From assembly GCA_943787205.1 (NCBI GenBank), contig CALSLN010000006.1, positions 62,001-126,000 on the forward strand: 64,000 nt of DNA, read 5' to 3'. Below are positions 27,282 through 36,428 of the stretch, piece after piece. Both the position numbers and the translations under genes were made by a program. The notes beneath the pieces were generated by a model. The model searched no databases. It saw only the letters and a program-made list of their open reading frames with translations, and was not told the origin of the DNA. Position 1 is the stretch's first letter, and each line of letters begins with the position of its first letter. This stretch comes from an uncultured Rhodospirillaceae bacterium (GTDB lineage: Bacteria; Pseudomonadota; Alphaproteobacteria; Rhodospirillales; Rhodospirillaceae).

Positions 27282-28787
27282 ATGAGATTTTCGCTCAGAG
27301 TTTTGGCCAGCGCCTTTATGCTCCTGACTGTACTGCCAGGGTCCTACGCCTGGGCGGACAAAACCCTCACTCTTGGCATACAAATTCTTCCCGCAACGCG
27401 CGGTAACCCACACCAAAACGTTAGCTTGCCCGGCACTCTCCCCCTACAGGCAATCTTCGATTCTTTGACCCGCCTACGGGCTGACGGCTCCGCTGGCCCA
27501 GCATTGGCCGTTGGATGGGAAGCAGAAGACGAACTGACCTGGGTGCTCACTCTTCGAGAGGACGTACAATTTTCAAACGGGGAACCCTTCAACGCTAAGG
27601 CTGTTGTCGCCACGTTCGACTTCTTACTCTCAGACGAAGGCAAAAGCGAAACCATAGGAACTCACTTGGCGCGCGTCGGTGTTACTGGCGCACGCACCCG
27701 TGGGGAACACGTTGTCGAGATTACGACGATCCGCCCCAATGCGATTCTGCCCATTCACCTCGATTTCGTGCGCATCCCCGCACCAGCACACTTTGCCACG
27801 CTAGGGCCGGAAGCCTTTGCCCTCGATCCAATAGGCTCGGGCCCATTCAAGGTTGGAGAATGGCAAGACGGTCGAATCGAGCTTGTCAGAAACGAAACCG
27901 CGTGGCGGATCCCTAAACTGGGTCAGGTTACTTTAATTCAGTTATCCGATCAGTCATCCCGATTACAAGGGCTGCTGTCGGGCTCCCTCGACGTCGCGTT
28001 TAATGTCGCCACAGAAGACCAAGCTGTCGTAGAAGCCGAAGGGGGGCGCCTCATTGCCTACGCCAACCCGTCCGTCGCCTATATCCAAACTGTGAATACA
28101 AAGGAATCTCCACTGGCCGATGTTCGTGTCCGACGCGCGCTGAACTACGCGGTCAACAAAGACGTTATTCTCGCCGTCATGTATGGGGATACCATCGACG
28201 CCGCATCACAGATCGCTCACCCTCAAGCCTTTGGATTTGACCCGACCCTGGTTGCGTACCCCTACGATCCCGAGCGCGCGAAAGCCCTCCTCACCGAAGC
28301 TGGTTATGACAACGGATTCAAGATGGTCACGCTGATGGTCGGCGGGGCGTCCAACGAAGATCAAGCCCATCAGCAAATCGCCTCTGACCTCGCGCTTGTT
28401 GGCGTTGACATGGAACTCCAGCGCACCACATTCGCGAAGTACCTGGAATATATGTACCAAAGCGGTTGGCCCGACCCGATCGTCGCATTCTCCATGGTCA
28501 CCAGTGGGTTCGACCCGATGCACGGTTACCGCACAAGGTCGTGCAGATGGTCGCCAGCCTACTATTGCGATGACGCCATTATGCCGCTGATCGAAAAAGC
28601 TGAGAACGCGTTCGACCTTGAAGAACGACGGCGTTTGGTTGGAGACGTCCTAGCCTACGAGCGAGATAATCCACCGGGCATTCTCATGTGGCAAAGCCCC
28701 GCATTTGATGCCGTCGCAGCTCGGGTAACAACCTATGAGGTCGAAGCGGACGTGCTGTCTTTTCACACCCTCGACGTGGCTGATTAG
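27282..28787 (+). CDS. ABC transporter substrate-binding protein, family 5
   Basis: A 501-residue periplasmic receptor with a signal peptide (MRFSLRVLASAFMLLTVLPG, cut after AWA). Family-5 landmarks are AVGWEAEDELTWVLTLREDV, FSNGEPFNAKAVVATFDFL, DPIGSGPFKVGEWQDG, and VRRALNYAVNKDVIL. A CRWSPAYYCDD segment near the C-terminus mirrors the paired Cys region of the receptor at 4.3 kb (CAKPVPFFCHE) and of the fragment at 40.4 kb, so these form one subfamily. No permease or ATPase genes are adjacent. Its stop overlaps the end of the convergent hydroxypyruvate isomerase gene by 4 bp. Confidence 0.92.
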   Translation: MRFSLRVLASAFMLLTVLPGSYAWADKTLTLGIQILPATRGNPHQNVSLPGTLPLQAIFDSLTRLRADGSAGPALAVGWEAEDELTWVLTLREDVQFSNGEPFNAKAVVATFDFLLSDEGKSETIGTHLARVGVTGARTRGEHVVEITTIRPNAILPIHLDFVRIPAPAHFATLGPEAFALDPIGSGPFKVGEWQDGRIELVRNETAWRIPKLGQVTLIQLSDQSSRLQGLLSGSLDVAFNVATEDQAVVEAEGGRLIAYANPSVAYIQTVNTKESPLADVRVRRALNYAVNKDVILAVMYGDTIDAASQIAHPQAFGFDPTLVAYPYDPERAKALLTEAGYDNGFKMVTLMVGGASNEDQAHQQIASDLALVGVDMELQRTTFAKYLEYMYQSGWPDPIVAFSMVTSGFDPMHGYRTRSCRWSPAYYCDDAIMPLIEKAENAFDLEERRRLVGDVLAYERDNPPGILMWQSPAFDAVAARVTTYEVEADVLSFHTLDVAD

Positions 28788-29563
28788 GGCGCTGAAACAC
28801 CCCAGTCTTTCGCCCAGCCAAGACCAGCCTCTGTTCCGGCCCGCGGTGTGTATTCCGCACCGACCCATCCCGCATAGCCGTGCGCATCGAGAAGATCGAA
28901 TAGATAGGGCCAATTAAGTTCGCCGGTGCGATCCGGCTCATTACGACCTGGCACGCCAGCGATCTGAATGTGTCCGATTTTATCCATGTTCCTATCGAGG
29001 AAGTCGGTGATCGCGCCCTGCCCCAGTTGAGCCTGGTAGATATCATAGAGAATCTTGAGGTTAGTTGCTTTGACGTCATCAAGGACCTGAAGAGCATCAT
29101 CTGGTCGACACAGAAAATATCCCTCCATGACAATTGGCTCGATGAGGATGTCTATTTCGAGTTCTCGCGCCATATCAGAAGCTGCAGCCAGATTCCCGAT
29201 ATAAACGCCAAGGGCCTCGTCCCATTGCTCTTCCGGAACAACACCCGCAAGCACATGAATGCGTTTGCAATCAAGAAGCTCTGCATACTTGAAGGCGACC
29301 TCCATGGAATCACGGAACTCCTGTTGCCGCCCTGGTAAGGCTGCCAGTCCCCTTTCGCCTGCCGCAAAGTCACCGGGAGGCGCATTGAACAACGTCATAT
29401 TCAGGTTCGCCATGGCCACGGCATCACCAACTTTTTCCGCCGGATCAGCATACGGAAACATGCACTCGGCCCCCTTAAACCCGCAGGCAGACGCAGCCGC
29501 GAACCGCTCAAGGAATGGGACTTCAGTAAACAGCATGGAAACATTGGCAGAGAAACGCGGCAT
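28784..29563 (-). CDS. hyi: Hydroxypyruvate isomerase
   Basis: A 259-residue TIM-barrel protein of the xylose-isomerase-like superfamily. MPRFSANVSMLFTEVPFLERF and GFKGAECMFPY at the start, the metal-binding Glu in ILIEPI and the region LKILYDIYQAQ and GHIQIAGVPGRNEPD, with VGAEYTPRAGTEAGLGW at the end, are typical of Hyi. It interconverts hydroxypyruvate and tartronate semialdehyde in glyoxylate metabolism. Glyoxylate carboligase and tartronate-semialdehyde reductase genes are not nearby, though the frameshifted TPP enzyme at 31.4 kb is a TPP-dependent relative. It lies 25 bp downstream of the ELM1-like gene on the same strand. Confidence 0.9.
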   Translation of the reverse strand: MPRFSANVSMLFTEVPFLERFAAASACGFKGAECMFPYADPAEKVGDAVAMANLNMTLFNAPPGDFAAGERGLAALPGRQQEFRDSMEVAFKYAELLDCKRIHVLAGVVPEEQWDEALGVYIGNLAAASDMARELEIDILIEPIVMEGYFLCRPDDALQVLDDVKATNLKILYDIYQAQLGQGAITDFLDRNMDKIGHIQIAGVPGRNEPDRTGELNWPYLFDLLDAHGYAGWVGAEYTPRAGTEAGLGWAKDWGVSAP

Positions 29564-29588
29564 AGCTGGGTATTATCCTTTTGTGGGG

Positions 29589-30599
29589 TCACCCGCCCCC
29601 TTTTGCAGACCTGCCAGCAACAACACGACGGACAGCTTCAGCAATATCGTGAGCGGGGTTTAAGGGCGGATGAGACCAAGTCTCAATAGATTCTCCGAGC
29701 GGTTTAGCATACCCAAGATCATAAAGTCGCTGATGAAGACGCTCATGCTTCGCACTCACGGAGTGCGGCGGCGCATAAATATACACAGGTGTTTCTGTCG
29801 CGCAGGCCTCAGCACACATCGTGACGGAATCCCCTGTCACGACGATGGCATCGGCCAGAGCAAGAAAAGCGAAATACGGATTTTCGCCTTCCTTTCCCCA
29901 CAAAAAGAGCTCTCGTGGCTCAGGAACAACCTGCGCAAGAGCCAACTCAGCATCTCGGCCAGTCCGACGTGATGTCGTCAAAAGCACGCTACCACCGACG
30001 GACTTCGCGAGTGCCGCGACTTGCAGGCCAAGGTCAAAGGCCCTGACCTGAGAAAAAGCGCGCTGACGTGTGGACCCGCCCACCACGACAGCAATGTAGG
30101 GTCGCGGCAACGAGTCAAACCTATCGCGCCATAGCTCCCCCTCCTTTTTCAGGAGGTCCGCTGTTATGAGGTTTGGCGCGCCGGTAATCGAGACAACATT
30201 CGTCCACGCGGCCACGTTTCGTTTTTTATCGTGGTCTGGCACAGCAATAAGATCAAACTCTCCGGCACCAACGCGACCGGGAAACATGATCTGAACCAGT
30301 TTGGTGCGGCCCTGAGACTGACGCTTAATCCATCGCGCGACTGGGGCAGATCGTCTACCGGCTGCGATGACCACATCCGGCCAAGGCCCCGTTAGAGCCT
30401 CTCGGCTGACATCACTCAGGCCAGCCAAAGTCGCCCCGCGGATGAGGTTTGGCAGCCGAGCAAAGGCCGTATAGCGAATCGCTTTCTCTTCAACCGCCCA
30501 ATTGAGTGCCTCAGCGACCCCCAGAACCTGGACATTGTTGCCCTGTCGGTCATCGGTAAGAGCCCATACGGTGGCAGAAGTCTGGGAAGAGTCGGTCAT
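29589..30599 (-). CDS. Mitochondrial fission ELM1-like family protein
   Basis: A 336-residue protein of the ELM1 family (formerly DUF1022), shared by alphaproteobacteria and plant mitochondria. Recognisable pieces are VWALTDDRQGNNVQVLGVAEAL, PDVVIAAGRRSAPVARWIKR, VQIMFPGRVGAGEFDLIAVPDHD, RPYIAVVVGGSTRQ and VVTGDSVTMCAEACATETPVYIY. The C-terminal half resembles a GT-B glycosyltransferase fold, so a glycan or lipid role is possible in bacteria; in plants ELM1 recruits the fission dynamin. The gene is divergent from pyrE across about 110 bp and precedes hyi. Confidence 0.92.
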   Translation of the reverse strand: MTDSSQTSATVWALTDDRQGNNVQVLGVAEALNWAVEEKAIRYTAFARLPNLIRGATLAGLSDVSREALTGPWPDVVIAAGRRSAPVARWIKRQSQGRTKLVQIMFPGRVGAGEFDLIAVPDHDKKRNVAAWTNVVSITGAPNLITADLLKKEGELWRDRFDSLPRPYIAVVVGGSTRQRAFSQVRAFDLGLQVAALAKSVGGSVLLTTSRRTGRDAELALAQVVPEPRELFLWGKEGENPYFAFLALADAIVVTGDSVTMCAEACATETPVYIYAPPHSVSAKHERLHQRLYDLGYAKPLGESIETWSHPPLNPAHDIAEAVRRVVAGRSAKGGG

Positions 30600-30708
30600 G
30601 CTATGGCCAAGGAAAAACGATCCGTTCGAAGGCGTTGAGAGATGGCGCGCAACTCAGTAAACAGGGGGAACAGCATTCCGTAAAGCCAGCCGAAAGACTT
30701 TCACTGAA

Positions 30709-31395
30709 ATGACATCCCGTACCCCGCGCCAGCAGGCCGCCGCCCGCACTATCGCCAATATCTTGCTCGAGACCAAGGCCGTCAATTTCCGGCCTGAAGA
30801 GCCCTATACGCTGACCGCAGGATGGGCCAGCCCCGTGTATATCGACTGCCGTTGGCTGATCTCCTTTCCCCGCGCCCGGCGGACAATCACCCTGCTCGCC
30901 CGTGAAGAAATTGAGCAAACGATCGGATTCGAACACCTCGATAGCGTGGCCGGCGGAGAGACTGCAGGCATCCCCTACGCAGCCTGGATTTCAGACGCGC
31001 TTATGCTGCCCATGCAATATGTCCGCAAGAAGTCCAAAGGCTTTGGGCGCATGGCTCAAATTGAAGGCAGCCTCGAAGAAAATTCTAACGTGCTGCTGGT
31101 TGAAGACTTGGCGACAGATGGCGGCAGTAAGCTCTCGTTCGTGAAAGCAATTAGAGACGCAGGCGCGAAGTGCAATCACACCTTTGTCGTCTTCTTCTAC
31201 GGTGCCTTCCCGGGCGCCATAGAAAGCCTTGAGAAAGAAGACGTGTCTTTGCTCTACCTGTGCACATGGGCCGACGTTATTGAGGCCGCCGAAGAAGGTG
31301 GCTACTTCGACGCGGACAAAATCAGCGGCGTGCGCGATTTCCTAAAAGACCCCATCGGCTGGTCACAGTCCCATGGTGGCCGGGGCGCAGACTAA
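30709..31395 (+). CDS. pyrE: Orotate phosphoribosyltransferase
   Basis: A 228-residue type I phosphoribosyltransferase that makes orotidine 5'-phosphate from orotate and PRPP in pyrimidine synthesis. The PRPP-binding motif is NVLLVEDLATDGGS, and the N-terminal pattern ARTIANILLETKAVNFRPEEPYTLTAGWASPVYIDCR is the form common in alphaproteobacteria. SVAGGETAGIPYAAWIS is the conserved orotate-side loop. It is 46 bp upstream of the TPP-enzyme gene and probably co-transcribed. No other pyrimidine genes are nearby. Confidence 0.95.
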   Translation: MTSRTPRQQAAARTIANILLETKAVNFRPEEPYTLTAGWASPVYIDCRWLISFPRARRTITLLAREEIEQTIGFEHLDSVAGGETAGIPYAAWISDALMLPMQYVRKKSKGFGRMAQIEGSLEENSNVLLVEDLATDGGSKLSFVKAIRDAGAKCNHTFVVFFYGAFPGAIESLEKEDVSLLYLCTWADVIEAAEEGGYFDADKISGVRDFLKDPIGWSQSHGGRGAD

Positions 31396-31441
31396 GTTTC
31401 ACAGTTGAGGCATGGATAAGCCTCTCGCTAAGGAGATCGCC

Positions 31442-33170
31442 GTGTCAGACTTCGTACCACCACAAGACCCGACTCTCGGGTGGGCGAGTGACGTCGCAGC
31501 AGAAATGCTCCAGCGCAGCGGCCTCAAGTACATCAGCCTTGTCCCCGGCGCGAGCTATCGCGGCTTACATGATTCCATCGTCAACTACCTGGGCAACAAA
31601 GATCCGGAGATGGTGTTGTGCCTAACTGAACAGGCTGCCGTCGGCATAGCTCATGGCTATGCAAAGGTTACCGGCAAACCGATGGCTGTGGCCTTGCATG
31701 CCAACATCGGTGTGATGCACGCAGCAATTAACATCTTCGACGCCTTTGCCGACCGCATGCCCATGGTCATCATGGGGGCCACTGGCCCTGTTGATGCCGC
31801 CAAGCGCCGTCCCTGGATTGACTGGATTCACACCTCGGCTGACCAGGCATCAATGGTCCGAGATTATCTTAAATGGGACGATCAACCGGGATCTGCAGAG
31901 GCGATTGCTGACTCAGTGCTGCGGGCGACACTCATGGCCTCAACAGCCCCTATGGGCCCGACCTACGTATGCCTTGATGCCGCGCTCCAAGAAGAGCCGC
32001 TGGATGGCCCGGTGGCCCTACCCGACCCCAAGCATTTTCCCGTCGCCGCGCCGCCAGGTCCAGATGCCGCGAGCTTGGCGACAAGCGGCCGCCGCTCTCA
32101 AGAGCCGCGAGCAAGGTCGTTATTCTGGCCGGCCGCGTCTCTCGCGACGAAGCACGACTTGGACCCGCCGCATTCAGTTGGCCGAAGCCCTCGATGCCAA
32201 AGTTTATACGGCCCTCAAAGCTCGCCGCCTCGTTTCCCGACTCACACCCGCTGCACGAGGCGCATGCTTGCCCCTCTTCCAGAGCAAGGATGACCTGTCC
32301 GCCCTGGGTGAGGCCGACGTCGTGCTGAGTCTCGACTGGCTCGACGTCAAAGCCTTCCTGGATGCCGCCGGTCGCGCTGGAGACGACTCCCTGACCGTTA
32401 TTCACGCCTCGCTAGACCGCTACGCCCATACCGGCGCGGTCATGGACTACCTCGGCCTGCCCCGCGCGGACATCATGCTGTTGGCAGACCCCGACACGAC
32501 AACGCAGGCCCTGCTCTCCTCGCTCGGCGCTGATAAAAAACCGGCCGCCGTGGTAGCCAAGCCGGGGGTCATTGAACCGCCTGACACGCCGACGATATCC
32601 ATGGCGCACCTCGCCGACGCAACCGCGAAAGCGCTCAGGGATCATAAACACTGCTATGCCTGCCTGCCCTTTGGATGGCCAGCGGCAGCGTCACCGTTCA
32701 ATCATCCGCTGGACTATCTCGGCGCCGACGCCGGTGGGGTGATCGGGGCTGCTCCTCCGTTTGCTATTGGCGCAGCGCTCGCGATGCAGGAAACCGACCC
32801 AGATCGATTAGTTGTGCTGGCGACAGGTGATGGTGATCTATTGTCAGGCATGGCGAGTTTGTGGACTGCTACCCAGAGGGGTCTGCCGATACTCGCCGTG
32901 ATCAACAACAATCGGTCGTTCTACAATGACGAACGACACCAAGACCGCATGGCTCAAGCACGCGGGCGACCGCGCGAGAATAAGTGGGTCGGCCAGCGGC
33001 TGGATGATCCTCCGCCCGATCTGTGCGGATTGGCCAAGGCCCAAGGCTGGGCCGCTGTCGGACCCGTCGCTTTGCCCGAAGACCTACCCGAGGCCTTCGA
33101 CCGGGCAATGGCGTCAATTGCCCGGGGCCGACCAACGCTCATAGATGTTCTTGTAGATCCAGAGCTGTAA
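31442..33170 (+). CDS. Thiamine-diphosphate-dependent enzyme, acetolactate synthase-like (frameshifted)
   Basis: A TPP enzyme of about 575 residues. The N-terminal domain has the catalytic Glu in LCLTEQAAVGIAHGYAKVTG; the C-terminal domain has the TPP motif GDGDLLSGMASLWTA ending in NNN. Three indels lie close together near 32078, 32115 and 32165, with KSRE, then ILAGRVSRDEARLG, then RRIQLAEALDAKVYTA in successive frames. A GTG at 31442 is preferred because AAGGAG lies 6 bp upstream; ATG 31412 is the alternative. The reaction (decarboxylation or carboligation of a 2-oxo acid) is not determined. It follows pyrE and ends before the cold-shock terminators. Confidence 0.85.
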
Positions 33171-33187
33171 GCACCAAAATCCAGACA

Positions 33188-33223
33188 CAAAAAAACCAAC
33201 AGGCCTAAGCGCACTGCTGGTTA
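33188..33223 (-). terminator. Second hairpin terminator downstream of the cold-shock gene
   Basis: Read on the minus strand, AACCAGCAG pairs with CTGTTGGTT around a 12-base loop, then a run of seven T (33189-33195). It lies beyond the first terminator and also abuts the end of the convergent TPP-enzyme gene. Confidence 0.65.
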
Positions 33224-33232
33224 ATCTGATCC

Positions 33233-33270
33233 CCAAAAAAGAACGCCGCGCCCACCAGGGGTGGACGCGG
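33233..33270 (-). terminator. Intrinsic terminator of the cold-shock gene
   Basis: Read on the minus strand, CCGCGTCCACC pairs with GGTGGGCGCGG around a 3-base loop, followed by CGTTCTTTTTT. It lies 22 bp after the cold-shock stop codon. The stem is 11 bp with one mismatch, and the T tract is clear. Confidence 0.85.
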
Positions 33271-33292
33271 TGTGCTCAACTGAGATCGCCGA

Positions 33293-33499
33293 TTATTCGA
33301 CGACCAAGTTTTCGGCAGAGGATTTGCCGTTTTGGCCTTGCACGAGTTCGAATTGAACTTTTTGGCCTTCATTGAGGCCGGACAATCCAGCGCGCTCAAC
33401 GGCTGAGATATGGACAAAAGCGTCCTTCGAGCCGTCGTCGGGTTCAATAAACCCGTAGCCCTTGGTCGCATTGAACCACTTTACGGTTCCGCTCGGCAT
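33293..33499 (-). CDS. Cold-shock domain protein (CspA family)
   Basis: A 68-residue single cold-shock domain that binds single-stranded RNA and [25 protein letters not shown] holds RNP1 (KGYGFI), and [13 protein letters not shown] holds RNP2. The start at 33499 is the family N-terminus; a longer frame reaching 33655 is rejected. The gene ends at two successive hairpin terminators. Its upstream region is long (more than 100 bp before any likely promoter) and includes the palindrome CACACGTGTG at 33518-33527, in line with the structured 5' leaders of cold-shock genes. Confidence 0.95.
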   Translation of the reverse strand: MPSGTVKWFNATKGYGFIEPDDGSKDAFVHISAVERAGLSGLNEGQKVQFELVQGQNGKSSAENLVVE

Positions 33500-33702
33500 A
33501 GTATTTCTCCAGTAGTACACACGTGTGGCCTCTCCCACAGCGGGCGTGAGGCCGGATTCCGACCACACTGTTTGGAGTAATTTAGGCGAACGAAAAACGT
33601 CGTGGCCGCAAAAATAACGTATAGCAGTGCGAATCGTACCTTTCCTCGTACCCAAGAAGCCGGGTCAAGTCAACCGGCTGGACCCAATATTGAAAATGCG
33701 AG

Positions 33703-33802
33703 GAACGAGCCCATGCATCATTGGTCCCATGAAACGACCTCATGCACCTATGATTGCTGGAACGAGCCCATACACGACAAAAATACAAACGAGCCCATGC
33801 AC
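33703..33802. repeat. Four-copy 16-bp direct repeat array at 27-29-bp spacing
   Basis: Copies start at 33703, 33732, 33760 and 33787, with the form RAACGAGCCCATGCAC; the second copy (AAACGACCTCATGCAC) and third (GAACGAGCCCATACAC) each differ slightly. Spacers are 11-13 bp, A/T-rich and unrelated to each other. The array lies about 200-300 bp upstream of the cold-shock start and 120 bp upstream of a small gene on the other strand. No reading frame explains it, because the period is not a multiple of three. Confidence 0.75.
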
Positions 33803-33924
33803 GGCGAAAACTGGCGCGAAATATAAGTGATCGGCGATTTCAGCACGTGGTGACACGGAATAATATTGTTAATAACAATTTTATTTGTTACAATGCCTGT
33901 GATCACCACCACAGGACATGCCCT

Positions 33925-34134
33925 ATGACAGACCCAGCCCGCACCCAAAGCCGCCTCCTGGAAACCAATAAGTATCCCGACCGCCGAGCACCGCCTTCAA
34001 GATTACGAGACCATCCCGTATCCGGATCAAAGGCGCCCTCTGCCGCTCAACGATTTTTGCTGGCTAAGCGCGTTAACGCCTTTTTGGATGAGAAACAGTC
34101 AGTGGCAGATATCGATCCTAAATCGGCAGCGTAA
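33925..34134 (+). CDS. Small hypothetical protein (69 aa)
   Basis: A 69-residue frame from ATG 33925 (MTDPARTQSRLLETNKYPDR). The C-terminal part, APSAAQRFLLAKRVNAFLDEKQSVADIDPKSAA, is a plausible amphipathic helix followed by a short tail. No family is recognised. CAGGA lies about 12 bp before the start, which is weak. The AT-rich stretch just upstream (TAATATTGTTAATAACAATTTTATTTG, in pieces around 33860-33886) is a probable promoter. The gene converges on the nucleosidase gene. It may be real but is uncertain because of its length. Confidence 0.45.
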   Translation: MTDPARTQSRLLETNKYPDRRAPPSRLRDHPVSGSKAPSAAQRFLLAKRVNAFLDEKQSVADIDPKSAA

Positions 34135-34173
34135 GGTGACAGCATTGGATTGCTTTTCTACCGGCTAAATCCC

Positions 34174-34914
34174 TTACCGCCCCTGCCGACGTTCGTGCTG
34201 CCTACGCTTTTTTGCCACCAGGGGAATGAGGTTCTCCATAAGGTGGAACGAATTATGGCAGGCCCGATGCAAGTTATCTTGGAAATCGCCAGACGCGGCA
34301 TCGCCAGCCGTATCTGATAGCGACCTAATCACCACAAACGGCAATTCGTTGACGTGGCACGTGTGGCCAAACGCCGCACCCTCCATCTCAGTCGCAAGCG
34401 CTGAGAACTCACGCTGCAACCACCGCAGTTTATATTTGTCTTGAACAAACCGGTCGCCGGACGCGATCGTCCCCAGCATAAGGTTCGGCGCCTCTTTTTT
34501 TCCGTCAAAGGCTGCATCAAACGCATCGGTTGCTTTGGCGACGAGGCTCGGATCGCACTCTATTAATCGATCCCGTCCGGGTACTTCGCCAAGGCGTCGG
34601 CCAAACGCCGTGAGATCCATATCATATTGGACGACGTGACTCGCGACGATCATATCGCAGGCCCGCATGTTCGGAAGAAGTCCGCCAGCCACGCCTGAAA
34701 AGATCAGAGCCTTAGGCTTGTAGCGATCAATCATCACTTGAGTGCAAATAGTCGCATTCACTTTGCCGATACCAGATTGGGCTAAAGCGATATCAACGCC
34801 TTTGAACTTCCCGGTCACCATATTGATTTGAGCGTGAACCGATTCACGCTTCTTGGTCATTTTTCCCTTCATCAACTGGACTTCTTCGTCCATGGCACCA
34901 ATGACTGCCAGCAT
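34174..34914 (-). CDS. mtnN: 5'-methylthioadenosine/S-adenosylhomocysteine nucleosidase
   Basis: A 246-residue PNP/UDP-family nucleosidase. MLAVIGAMDEEVQLMKGKM is the family N-terminus, IALAQSGIGKVNAT and FSGVAGGL form the substrate loop, ATEMEGAAFGHTCH carries the Met-Glu pair that binds the ribose, and VIRSLSDTAGD carries the catalytic Asp. It cleaves adenine from MTA and SAH in methionine salvage and detoxification of methyl-transfer products. ATG 34914 is preferred over a GTG 6 bp upstream. A cluster of Lys/Arg/His ends the protein. It is divergent from the cupin gene. Confidence 0.93.
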   Translation of the reverse strand: MLAVIGAMDEEVQLMKGKMTKKRESVHAQINMVTGKFKGVDIALAQSGIGKVNATICTQVMIDRYKPKALIFSGVAGGLLPNMRACDMIVASHVVQYDMDLTAFGRRLGEVPGRDRLIECDPSLVAKATDAFDAAFDGKKEAPNLMLGTIASGDRFVQDKYKLRWLQREFSALATEMEGAAFGHTCHVNELPFVVIRSLSDTAGDAASGDFQDNLHRACHNSFHLMENLIPLVAKKRRQHERRQGR

Positions 34915-35122
34915 GGTCACTATCCTTTGTCATTCTGCACCCGTTGAGGGCTGTTCCGAATCCTTTGGCCACCATAGTGAGACCGGATGCAGACCGCATG
35001 CGAGCGAAGGTATGAATGGCCAAGGCATTGGTATTAAAATGTGCCAGGGTTGAGTGTTATTCTGACGCCCAGCCACACAACGCTCTTGTTGTGTCATAAA
35101 AATATGCTGGGGAAATAAAACA

Positions 35123-35974
35123 ATGGCACGTCCGTGGATCGAATTTCTCTATGCGCAAAACCTGCCGTGGACGGAAGGCCTCTATGGCGGTGCGCGCGAT
35201 GACGTAACGGTCAAGACACTGAGCATCGACGATAGCGCCGGTGACGCCAGTGTCTTGATTCAGTATCCAGCAGGTTGGCAGCGCGAGAATGCTGAAGCGC
35301 TCACTGCCGAAGAAGAGTTCTATGTTCTCGACGGTGAGATCGAGATCAATGGACAGACCTACACGCGCGATTGCTATGGATGCTTCCCGGCTGGCTATGT
35401 GCGCTCAGACGCTCGTTCCCCATCAGGCTGCGTCGCCCTGACCTTTTTCGATACGGAGCCAAAAGTATCTGCTGATCTTTCAAACACCTTTGAACAGCAA
35501 GACCTCGTCGCATTCATCAACACGCTCGATATGAAATGGGATGCCTCAACCGCAGACCCATCTCTGGAATGGATGGGCAACCGTCGCAAGGTTTTGAAGT
35601 GGGATCATGACTACGATCAAAAAGGCACGTTTCTGTTTTCAACGTCACCACACATCTACCCGGAAAACTGGTCCTGCCCGACTCTAACCCATCCCTGCGT
35701 CGAGGAAACTTTCATGCTGGGTGGAGAATTCATCGGCCCCCATGGCCGCATGACCAAGGGCGGCTATTTTTGGCGGCCAGAAGAAATCCCGCATGGCCCC
35801 TTTGGCACACGCGAAGGCGCGTTTTGCTTGATCCGCTTTAAGTACGGCAAACACATCAACGTGTGGGGCGATACCGACGTGCCCTACTCTTTCGACTTCC
35901 CGCACAAGCCGCACTTACCGCCAGAGCTAGCGGCCTATGGAAATACGCCCGATGACGTAGCCGTGGTGTACTAA
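35123..35974 (+). CDS. Bicupin domain protein (DUF4437-like)
   Basis: A 283-residue soluble protein with two cupin-like barrels. The first includes AEEEFYVLDGEIEINGQTYTRDCYGCFPAGY and the second CVEETFMLGGEFIGPHGRMTKGGYFWRPEEIPHGPFGTREG, with His and Glu positions of a metal-binding cupin most complete in the second. Many bicupins are dioxygenases, isomerases or acyl-ester lyases; function here is unknown. It has no signal peptide, unlike most genes to its right. Its stop overlaps the end of the convergent hypothetical gene by 4 bp. Confidence 0.8.
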   Translation: MARPWIEFLYAQNLPWTEGLYGGARDDVTVKTLSIDDSAGDASVLIQYPAGWQRENAEALTAEEEFYVLDGEIEINGQTYTRDCYGCFPAGYVRSDARSPSGCVALTFFDTEPKVSADLSNTFEQQDLVAFINTLDMKWDASTADPSLEWMGNRRKVLKWDHDYDQKGTFLFSTSPHIYPENWSCPTLTHPCVEETFMLGGEFIGPHGRMTKGGYFWRPEEIPHGPFGTREGAFCLIRFKYGKHINVWGDTDVPYSFDFPHKPHLPPELAAYGNTPDDVAVVY

Positions 35975-36405
35975 AAGCTGTCGACGTTCTCTTTAATGCG
36001 AGACAAAACCCCTTCGGGGTCATTCGTTTCCAACAACAGAACTTTGCCGTCGTTCACGGGGATGTAGATCGCCGGCGCCCCACCCCATAAATGAACATAG
36101 GCTTGGTCATCATTAGCGAGCCTGAACCAGCCCACCTCAATACTGGGAAAGCTATACCCGTCACTCAACCTTACGGCAGGCCGGTACACGTCGTCATTAG
36201 CGATATTGACGACACGCGCTGCATCGAGGTTTAACGATCGATATGGGAATTCTATGCGAAATACAGATAAACCGATGCGGACGGACTGTTCGCCAAAATG
36301 CAGTGGCTTTCGTGCAATCAGAAAAACATACCAACTACATGCCAAAATGACAGCAATACTCAGTGCAGCGGCAATGCCGGCAAGCACTATCTCGTTGACT
36401 GGCAT
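35971..36405 (-). CDS. Hypothetical single-pass membrane protein
   Basis: A 144-residue protein with one N-terminal helix (EIVLAGIAAALSIAVILACSWYVFLIA) and a soluble beta-rich domain (FGEQSVRIGLSVFRIEFPYRSL, AYVHLWGGAPAIYIPVND, GKVLLLETNDPEGVLSRI). The ending resembles bacterial PH-like domains of the YdbT/YcxB kind, in which a short hydrophobic anchor carries a PH fold, but I cannot name a family with confidence. It is 23 bp upstream of the DUF1838 gene on the same strand and may be the first gene of that unit. Confidence 0.65.
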   Translation of the reverse strand: MPVNEIVLAGIAAALSIAVILACSWYVFLIARKPLHFGEQSVRIGLSVFRIEFPYRSLNLDAARVVNIANDDVYRPAVRLSDGYSFPSIEVGWFRLANDDQAYVHLWGGAPAIYIPVNDGKVLLLETNDPEGVLSRIKENVDSF

Positions 36406-36428
36406 ACGCCACCTACAGTTTTAGGGTC

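Noticed and set aside
33703-33802. Repeat array considered as a CRISPR.
   Set aside because: Repeats of 16 bp with spacers of 11-13 bp are too short, the copies are not identical and no cas genes are present.
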